Shown: positions 35,023 through 40,291 of the stretch, one piece after another | Position numbering within the stretch: the first letter of the stretch is position 1 | How the letters are laid out: every line of letters begins with the position of its first letter | Source of the DNA: Spirochaetaceae bacterium | Lineage (GTDB): Bacteria > Spirochaetota > Spirochaetia > DSM-27196 > SKKC01 | DNA length: 40,291 nucleotides | Direction of reading: 5' to 3' | NCBI GenBank assembly: GCA_007694005.1 | Contig: RECN01000106.1 | Location: forward strand, 1-40,291 | The notes under the pieces: generated by a model | Databases searched by the model: none | Told to the model about the DNA's origin: nothing | The model's input: the letters and a program-made list of their open reading frames with translations, nothing else | Made by a program: the position numbers and the translations under genes

Positions 35023-35295
35023 CTACCTCCGCCCCAGATATTTTGCGTAGATGATCAGGTCGACAAACTGAAGTACCGCATACACCAGCGCGACATCGAT
35101 CATAACCGGTTCATTCAGCCGGACCGAAAGAAGCAGAATACAGCTGAACAACATGGTACCCACTACCGACCCTGCGACGATGCGATCGGCCTGTGTCGGG
35201 CCTTTGAGAATGCGGACGAAGACCACCAGCGCGCCCAGCACAATGAGGAGAATGGCGGCATCGAGAAGAAGGGTCGTCGTCGCAGTAAGGTCCAT
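35023..35295 (-). CDS. mrpF: Na+/H+ antiporter subunit MrpF
   Basis: 90 residues, three membrane helices, with GPTQADRIVAGS (about 31-42) and DVALVYAVLQFVDLI (about 66-80), both standard MrpF motifs. The ATG at 35295 overlaps the mrpE stop by one base (TGATG); a GTG one codon upstream is possible. It is a structural subunit; MrpF proteins are also linked to bile-salt or Na+ efflux in some species. Confidence 0.92.
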   Translation of the reverse strand: MDLTATTTLLLDAAILLIVLGALVVFVRILKGPTQADRIVAGSVVGTMLFSCILLLSVRLNEPVMIDVALVYAVLQFVDLIIYAKYLGRR

Positions 35296-35816
35296 CACGT
35301 CGCCTGCTCCCGGAGCGCCGCTTTCAGAGGGGCTTCGAGCCGCTCGATGCCTTTCCGCACCTCTTCGTTTGTGGTCCCCTTTTGTGCGAGGACGTGCACG
35401 TACAGACGCCGGTCATCCCGGTCGACGACGATGGTTCCCGGGGTAAGGGTCACCGCGCAGGCGAGCAGGACGATCGCAAGACGATCGTGAATCTCCGGCT
35501 CGTAGGTGATGATACGCGAGTGAACTGATACACCGGGGCGAAACGCGAGGACTGCGATGCGGACGCTCGCGAGGACCATGGATGTTCCGACGATCAGAAG
35601 GAATTTCGGCAGACGATGAAGCGACGCAAACAGTCTGCTGGTGGCTACGATGCGGTAGGTGTGCCGAAACAGGATGACCGGCACCAGGGTGACCGCAAGA
35701 CCCAGGAGGACGGTGTCGAGACGGGCGTTGCCGGCGAAGATGGTCCACACGCTCATGAGTGCTACGTGGAATAGAATGTGCTGAGCGCGCAGGCCCCGAA
35801 GCCGTCCGGTGTGCAT
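35295..35816 (-). CDS. mrpE: Na+/H+ antiporter subunit MrpE
   Basis: About 173 residues: two or three N-terminal helices, then a cytoplasmic domain with the MrpE hallmark ITYEPEI...LTPGTIVVD (about 101-131) and a C-terminal LYVHVL strand. ATG 35816 is used; a GTG at 35834 is an alternative. No clear ribosome site is seen for either, and TATCTT preceded by TGC (35831-35826) may be an extended -10 for the whole cluster. It is the first gene of the eight-gene Mrp operon, which overlaps or abuts throughout. Confidence 0.9.
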   Translation of the reverse strand: MHTGRLRGLRAQHILFHVALMSVWTIFAGNARLDTVLLGLAVTLVPVILFRHTYRIVATSRLFASLHRLPKFLLIVGTSMVLASVRIAVLAFRPGVSVHSRIITYEPEIHDRLAIVLLACAVTLTPGTIVVDRDDRRLYVHVLAQKGTTNEEVRKGIERLEAPLKAALREQAT

Positions 35817-35929
35817 GGGTGTTGAAGATAGCACATCAGAACGGGTCGGTCATGGGCCTGTGGATAGGTGGTCCGGCAATCGTGTACCATAGGGAGTCAA
35901 ACAACTCACGTATCGAAGAGGAGCAGAAC

Positions 35930-36586
35930 ATGAAGTCTTTCAGCGCCGAAGATATCGCCGGCATGGAAAAAATCCCCCGCCTGAATCTTATCAACAGTTG
36001 CACCGGATACAAGTCTGCAAACCTCATAGGAACCATTCACGTGGATGGAACCCCGAATGTGGCGGTGTTCAGCAGTGTGACCCACCTCGGCAGTAATCCG
36101 CCTATGCTCGGGTTCGTAGTGCGGCCCACGAGCGTCCCGCGTGATACCTACGCGAACCTGCGTCGAACGGGATCCTTCACGGTGAATCACATCAGGGCGG
36201 ATATGATCGCAGACGCCCATATGACATCAGCCCGTTTCGAAGAGGGTGCTTCGGAGTTTGACTATACGAGCCTGACGGCCGTGTTCGAAGACGGTATCGA
36301 CGTGCCTTTCGTCGCCGGCAGTCCGGTCAGGCTCCTGTGCAGATACATGAACGAGTACGCCATTGAGGAAAACAATACGATCCTGATCGTTGCGACTATC
36401 GAGCGCATCGACTGTGACCCTGAGCTCCTGCACGACGATATGTGGCTGCAGCTCGACCGGGGAGACGTGGTATCGGTCAGTGGCGTCGACGCGTACGCGC
36501 TGCCAAGAACGATAGACCGTTTCAGTTATGCAAAGCCGGGGCAGCCGCTTCGGTCACTGCTTGGGAAGCAGGGATCCGACGATTGA
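35930..36586 (+). CDS. Flavin reductase family protein (FMN-binding split barrel)
   Basis: 218 residues. The conserved split-barrel motifs are visible: SANLIGTIHVDGTPNVAVFSSVTHL (about 29-53), PPMLGFVVRPTS (about 57-68), DTYANLRRTGSFTVNHI (about 72-88), and later RYMNEYAIEENNTILIVATI. Such proteins bind FMN and reduce flavins, or act in small-molecule reduction. The ATG 35930 has GAGGAG about 7 nt upstream; a longer frame from 35759 would overlap mrpE and is rejected. It is divergent from the Mrp cluster and overlaps the next, convergent gene by 33 bases. Confidence 0.88.
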   Translation: MKSFSAEDIAGMEKIPRLNLINSCTGYKSANLIGTIHVDGTPNVAVFSSVTHLGSNPPMLGFVVRPTSVPRDTYANLRRTGSFTVNHIRADMIADAHMTSARFEEGASEFDYTSLTAVFEDGIDVPFVAGSPVRLLCRYMNEYAIEENNTILIVATIERIDCDPELLHDDMWLQLDRGDVVSVSGVDAYALPRTIDRFSYAKPGQPLRSLLGKQGSDD

Positions 36587-36904
36587 GAGCACCTCAGTCT
36601 TGAAGGACGGCCAGTCGGACGGGTCGGAATCTACCAGGTGTACCTGTATCTCAAGCTGTCCGGCGATCTCGCCTTCGACAAGGCGCTCTGCATCCTGTGC
36701 CGGTACAATGATGTGCCGGGGCCGGGTGACATAGTCGAGAATTTCGCGTCGAAGCGGCATTACCCGCGTCACGATGACATCAGCGTGTCGGCATCTGTCG
36801 GCGAGGTCCATGAATACCGTTTCCGGGTACTCGTGGATATCGGCACCGTGGTGTGTGTAGCGGCACGACCCGGAGGGCGCGCTGTCGAGAAAAACTACCT
36901 GCAT
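36554..36904 (-). CDS. Small protein resembling the N-terminal half of a D-2-hydroxyacid dehydrogenase
   Basis: 116 residues. The pattern MQVVFLDSAP, then CRHADVIVTRVMPLRREILDYV (about 38-59) and RHIIVPAQDAERLV (about 63-76), is that of the substrate-binding N-terminal domain of D-2-hydroxyacid dehydrogenases (typical ADAVLTNKTPLTREVL). The NAD-binding domain that should follow is absent, and the frame ends inside the flavin reductase gene on the other strand. It may be a remnant or a stand-alone flavodoxin-like domain protein. No good ribosome site precedes ATG 36904, so expression is uncertain. Confidence 0.5.
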   Translation of the reverse strand: MQVVFLDSAPSGSCRYTHHGADIHEYPETVFMDLADRCRHADVIVTRVMPLRREILDYVTRPRHIIVPAQDAERLVEGEIAGQLEIQVHLVDSDPSDWPSFKTEVLSIVGSLLPKQ

Positions 36905-36938
36905 GTCAGGAATGTAGCATGAAAGTCGCCGATTCCGG

Positions 36939-36967
36939 GTGACAATTCGGCCGCGTCATCCTATAAA
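36939..36967 (+). promoter_or_regulatory. Sigma70-type promoter of the Cache chemoreceptor gene
   Basis: GTGACA (36939-36944, 5 of 6) and TATAAA (36962-36967, 5 of 6) are 17 bases apart. Transcription should begin near 36974, only about five bases before ATG 36979, and no ribosome site is present. Confidence 0.65.
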
Positions 36968-36978
36968 CATAGATAATT

Positions 36979-39135
36979 ATGAAAAGTTCACATGCCCTCA
37001 GCCTCGCGGCCGCGGTGACTTCGGCATTCGTCGCGATGTTGCTCGTTATACTCCTCACCGTTGGTGTGCTCGCCGGGCGGTCACTCACGAATGCGAGCCG
37101 CGCAGCGATAGAAGCCAATCTCCGCGGACAGGCCTTACTCGTCGAGCGCATACAGGATGAACTCGCCGACAAGGCAGTTCAGGTCGCCACGGTCATTGCC
37201 GAACTCGAGGTGGCCCGGGAAGCATACAGAATGGATGATGAAGCTGCCGGGCGCGAGCTGCTCGCATCGGGTGTCATGCCGCTCGTTGAGGCGATTGAAA
37301 GAGCCCGTGGCGAAGGTGACTTCCGGGTCCACTTCCACAAGGCACCTGCGGTCAGCTTCTTTCGCACGTGGACCGATCAGGCCGGTGACGATCTTTCGTC
37401 CTTCCGGAACACGATACTCGAAGTCGAGCGCACCCGGCGGCCGGTGCGTGGTGCGGAGCTCGGTCGCGGCGGATTCGTGATTCGGGGGCTCGCCCCGGTG
37501 ATGTCAGGGGACGAGTACCTCGGGAGCGTTGAGGTCTATTATCAGCCACAGGAAATTCTGCGCTTTCTTGACCTGTCGCTTGAGACAGGTATCGTACTCC
37601 TGGTGAACGCCGACGCGGCTGAAGAGCTGTTCTTCGGCGAAGACTTCGAGCGCTATTTTCAGGGTAGATTCGGTGACAGCGTGGTGTCTGAGGTTTCGGC
37701 CGACTGGATCGATCTTGACCGCATGCTTGACCCCTCTGTCCTCGAACAGACGGTCGCGACCGGGGATATACACGTGCAGTCAGTCGGGAGCTATGAGCTC
37801 GCCTACATTCCCTTCGCCGATTATCAGGGGCAGATTAACGGACACATTGTCGCGGTCATAAACGTAGGGCCGCTTCGCGATGCTGCGCGCGCAGAGCTGA
37901 ATACGCTGTTGCTGGTTATTTTTGCGCTCATGCTCCTCGGCAGCGTCGTGACGGTCCTGTTTACCCGCCGGGTGATATCCAGACCGCTGAATGCAACTGC
38001 TGATCGCCTGAAAGACATTTCCGTCGGCGACGGAGATCTGACTGCCCGGCTTTCAGAGAAACGCGGAAACGAGGTCGGTCGTGTGGCGAGGCATTTCAAC
38101 AGCTTTGTATCGACGCTCGCCGGAATAGTTTCTGGTATCAAGACGTCGACTCTGGAAATGACCGCGAACGCGCGCGAGCTCGATGGGGTGGCCGAAGAAG
38201 CGTCGCTCTCCATGGCCTCCATCGAGGGTCTGCTCGAACGCATCAGCGACCAGGTCGTGTCACAGCAACACAGCATCAATCAGTCGAGTTCCTCAGTCGA
38301 GGAAATCACGGGTAATATCACATCGCTGCAGCAGACGATACAGACGCTTTCGACCCGCATTGAGGATTCGGCGGCAGCGGTCGAAGAAATGACCGCCAAC
38401 GTATCCTCTATTACCCGGAACCTGGAACACGTCGATGAGTTCGTCGGTCAACTCGTTCAATCCGCCGACCGGGGGAGGGAGGCTATACAACTCCTGTCCG
38501 GCAGGATAACTGCCGTAGCGGAACAGTCGGCACAGTTGCAGCAGGCGAACGCCCTGATTGCCTCGATCGCCGCCCGGACGAACCTGCTCGCAATGAATGC
38601 AGCAATTGAAGCTGCACACGCCGGTGAGTACGGGAGGGGATTTGCGGTGGTTGCCGAAGAGATACGTGCACTCGCGGAGAACTCGTCGTTACAAAGCAAG
38701 GTCATCCGCGGCGAACTGCGGAAAACGCGTGACGGGATAGAGGAATCGGTGAACGCATCGGGTCAGGCCGAGCAGGCTTTTGAGGCCGTCGGGCAGATGA
38801 TTCTTGAGGTACGGGATCTTGAAACGAATGTTCGCGATGCTCTGCGTGAACAGGAGGCCGGATCAGTCTCGGTCATGCAGAATCTGCACGGTATGCGAGA
38901 TCTCGGCACCGAGGTCAACGGTGGCATACAGGAGATATCAGTTGGATCGGGCAGTATACTCGAGGAGATGAATCATCTCGTTGAGATAAGCGGTCAGATC
39001 ACCAGGCTTACGAGTGAAATTGGCAACGGAGGAGCGCTGATCAGCTATGCGATACAGCAGATTCGTGAGTTCAGCGAACAGAATCGTGTACTCGTGAAAG
39101 CCCTTCAGGATGGATCAGACCGCTTCACGGTCTGA
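36979..39135 (+). CDS. Methyl-accepting chemotaxis protein with Cache-type sensor domain
   Basis: 718 residues. TM1 (about 10-32), a large periplasmic domain (about 35-300), TM2 (about 305-327), HAMP (about 328-382) and a long signalling coiled coil with the tip [18 protein letters not shown]. The sensor region includes [17 protein letters not shown] (about 114-130) and [20 protein letters not shown], matching a Cache-type double-PAS sensor that often binds small organic ligands. No C-terminal CheR tether. The transcript seems leaderless (promoter just upstream, no ribosome site). The stop codon lies inside a strong hairpin. It is not linked to other chemotaxis genes here. Confidence 0.9.
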   Translation: MKSSHALSLAAAVTSAFVAMLLVILLTVGVLAGRSLTNASRAAIEANLRGQALLVERIQDELADKAVQVATVIAELEVAREAYRMDDEAAGRELLASGVMPLVEAIERARGEGDFRVHFHKAPAVSFFRTWTDQAGDDLSSFRNTILEVERTRRPVRGAELGRGGFVIRGLAPVMSGDEYLGSVEVYYQPQEILRFLDLSLETGIVLLVNADAAEELFFGEDFERYFQGRFGDSVVSEVSADWIDLDRMLDPSVLEQTVATGDIHVQSVGSYELAYIPFADYQGQINGHIVAVINVGPLRDAARAELNTLLLVIFALMLLGSVVTVLFTRRVISRPLNATADRLKDISVGDGDLTARLSEKRGNEVGRVARHFNSFVSTLAGIVSGIKTSTLEMTANARELDGVAEEASLSMASIEGLLERISDQVVSQQHSINQSSSSVEEITGNITSLQQTIQTLSTRIEDSAAAVEEMTANVSSITRNLEHVDEFVGQLVQSADRGREAIQLLSGRITAVAEQSAQLQQANALIASIAARTNLLAMNAAIEAAHAGEYGRGFAVVAEEIRALAENSSLQSKVIRGELRKTRDGIEESVNASGQAEQAFEAVGQMILEVRDLETNVRDALREQEAGSVSVMQNLHGMRDLGTEVNGGIQEISVGSGSILEEMNHLVEISGQITRLTSEIGNGGALISYAIQQIREFSEQNRVLVKALQDGSDRFTV

Positions 39136-39138
39136 TCC
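39112..39138 (+). repeat. 11-base perfect hairpin across the chemoreceptor stop codon
   Basis: GGATCAGACCG (39112-39122) and CGGTCTGATCC (39128-39138) pair fully around CTTCA. The TGA stop (39133-39135) is in the right arm. The right arm also contains CTGATC, which is the left arm of the terminator that follows, so the two structures exclude each other. Confidence 0.7.
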
Positions 39139-39169
39139 GAAGCGTTGAAAAAGCGGTGATCAGTTTTTT
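39132..39169 (+). terminator. Rho-independent terminator after the chemoreceptor gene
   Basis: CTGATC (39132-39137) pairs with GATCAG (39158-39163), with extra CG pairs inside, and is followed at once by TTTTTT (39164-39169). The T run lies within the 3' end of the convergent lgt gene. Confidence 0.6.
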
Positions 39170-40188
39170 CGGCGCGCCCGTTTTGCGCGGTTTCTGTTGT
39201 TTGGTGACCGGGTCTTCGCTGGTGGACTGTAGCTGGGAATCTGTTCCTGCCGACCCGGCACCTTTCGGACTGCAAACAGGACGGCTATGCCTGCTGCGAT
39301 CATGATCGCGGAGAGTACCTGCCCCATGCTGAAGTCAATGTAGGAGTTCAGCAGGTAGACCGGCCCGGGGTCGCCGCTGAAGGAAAGGACAAAGCCCAGG
39401 TCGGCGTCCGGCTGTCTGAAGTATTCTCCGATGAAACGCGCGAGTCCGTATCCGATAATGTAGGCTGCGGTTACCACACCCGTCCGGCGTGCGCGCGGGG
39501 CAATGAGAAACCAGAGGATTGCCCACAGAATAACGCCCTCGAGAGCCGCCTGATAGAGCTGTGAGGCGTGACGCGGAAGATTCACCATCATTCCGGGGTC
39601 GGTGATCGCGATGCCGACCTCCTGAGCCGTCTCGGCCACCCACGCTTCGTGTGCGGGAAAGCGCGGTGCAGTCGGAAATACCATGCCGAAGGGAGCGGTT
39701 GTTACGCGGCCGTAGAGTTCTGCGTTCAGGAAGTTCCCGAGTCGTCCGAAGGTGTAGCCCAGCGGAACGGACACTGTCACGATGTCGGCCCACTCGCGAA
39801 TATGCCACCCTCGACGTATGCAGTACAGCACGCCGCCGACAACGGCACCGATCAGACCGCCGTGATAACTCATGCCGACCAGCCCCGTGAATCTTCCGTT
39901 CTGGAATGGCCAGAAGATGAGCCAGGGCCTCTGCCAGTACATCATGTCCGGCTGGTACAACAGGGCAGAGAGAAGGCGGGCACCGAGAAGCAGCCCGATA
40001 ATCATCCAGAAACCCATGTTCATGGTGTCGTCAACGCTTGCGTCGAGCCCCCGCTTACGGATCTGCACGCGGACGAGGGCGTATGTCGTCGCGAAGGCTA
40101 CAAGGTACATGAGGCCGTACCAGCGTACAGGTAATCCGGGGATTACCTCGGGTGTGAGCCAGGTCGGGTAGGTCAGGTAACTCAGCAT
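39160..40188 (-). CDS. lgt: Prolipoprotein diacylglyceryl transferase
   Basis: 342 residues, a seven-helix inner-membrane enzyme that attaches diacylglycerol to the lipobox cysteine of pre-lipoproteins. Signatures: VRWYGLMYLVAF near the N-terminus, SYHGG with His109, and the Lgt signature GRLGNFLNAELYGR (148-161); later RFIGEYFRQPD. The C-terminus has a basic tail of about 35 residues rich in Arg, Lys and Asn, beyond the usual end. GGAGG lies about 10 nt before ATG 40188, next to a hairpin. The lipoprotein hydrolase in this window would be among its substrates. Confidence 0.95.
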   Translation of the reverse strand: MLSYLTYPTWLTPEVIPGLPVRWYGLMYLVAFATTYALVRVQIRKRGLDASVDDTMNMGFWMIIGLLLGARLLSALLYQPDMMYWQRPWLIFWPFQNGRFTGLVGMSYHGGLIGAVVGGVLYCIRRGWHIREWADIVTVSVPLGYTFGRLGNFLNAELYGRVTTAPFGMVFPTAPRFPAHEAWVAETAQEVGIAITDPGMMVNLPRHASQLYQAALEGVILWAILWFLIAPRARRTGVVTAAYIIGYGLARFIGEYFRQPDADLGFVLSFSGDPGPVYLLNSYIDFSMGQVLSAIMIAAGIAVLFAVRKVPGRQEQIPSYSPPAKTRSPNNRNRAKRARRKN

Positions 40189-40206
40189 TGTGTCGGGATC
40201 CTCCTG

Positions 40207-40225
40207 GCGTGATAACGGATCACGC
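40207..40225 (-). promoter_or_regulatory. Hairpin between upstream stop and lgt ribosome site
   Basis: GCGTGAT / ATCACGC forms a perfect 7-base stem with a 5-base loop. Its upstream arm includes the stop codon of the preceding frame and its other end abuts the CAGGAGG ribosome site of lgt. No T-run follows, so it is more likely a translation-coupling element than a terminator. Confidence 0.4.
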
Positions 40226-40291
40226 GTCGTTCATGATTATTCGACCCGACGCCGGATCAAAGGTGACTTGAACACCGGTACGAGCCTTTTT
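40220..40291 (-). CDS. C-terminal end of an unidentified gene (partial)
   Basis: On the minus strand an open frame enters at the window edge and runs 23 codons to TGA (40222-40220). The visible tail reads VTFDPASGRIIMNDA, which looks like coding sequence, but is too short to name. It ends 31 bases before the lgt ATG and is probably in the same operon. Confidence 0.45.
   Translation of the reverse strand, partial: KKARTGVQVTFDPASGRIIMNDA

Noticed and set aside
1-40291. Mobile elements, CRISPR arrays, phage or RNA genes
   Set aside because: No transposase, integrase, repeat-spacer pattern, direct-repeat borders or tRNA/rRNA-like sequence was seen on reading both strands.

Overview
This is a gene-dense, GC-rich bacterial chromosomal window. 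About 37 genes are visible, the longest gene-free stretch is about 165 bases, and I see no rRNA, tRNA, CRISPR array, transposase or phage gene. The cell has a lipoprotein pathway (lgt), a secreted serpin, chemoreceptors and a putative outer-membrane protein. Together with an Mrp-type cation/proton antiporter cluster, this suggests a free-living, possibly halo- or alkaliphilic, motile diderm. A Spirochaeta-like organism would fit, but that is inference; no rRNA or other marker here proves it.

Left part (1-8,774): a partial redoxin gene and a divergent MFS transporter. A minus-strand block follows, read from right to left. It starts with a sugar cassette (GPH-type symporter, Gfo/Idh/MocA dehydrogenase, GH13 alpha-glucosidase with alpha-1,6 signatures) and continues after 34 nt into phoU-phoB-phoR. 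No pst transporter is adjacent.

Middle (8,863-23,489): an orphan dihydrolipoamide-dehydrogenase-like flavoprotein; an orphan HisKA_2 kinase; a minus-strand run GNAT - serpin - tex, with the serpin stop overlapping the tex start; and a divergent Mrp/ApbC-NUDIX pair ending in a clear terminator. Next come an NAD-dependent epimerase-like protein, a lipoprotein alpha/beta hydrolase with a putative outer-membrane partner, and a chemoreceptor with a predicted extracytoplasmic zinc-binding (CZB-like) site.

Acyl-CoA operon (23,624-28,325, minus strand): a fused double-TetR regulator, a FabH-like condensing enzyme that has lost the canonical His and Asn but keeps Cys, a CoA-transferase and a thiolase. 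It has a good sigma70 promoter with a palindrome beside the -35 box and ends in a strong terminator. This is the best candidate for an undescribed small pathway.

Right part (28,489-40,291): an intracellular GH39 alpha-L-iduronidase-like enzyme, and an eight-gene Mrp antiporter cluster. That cluster lacks a full-length MrpA, has a free MbhD-like protein and an MbhE-MrpB fusion, and ends in two MrpD-like channels, an order resembling the membrane arm of archaeal Mbh/Mbs complexes without the redox subunits. Then come a flavin reductase, a small protein resembling half of a 2-hydroxyacid dehydrogenase, a Cache-type chemoreceptor, lgt, and the tail of one more gene.

Two general traits stand out. 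Four of the five convergent gene pairs overlap at their 3' ends, and several promoters lie so close to their start codons that very short or absent 5' leaders are likely.
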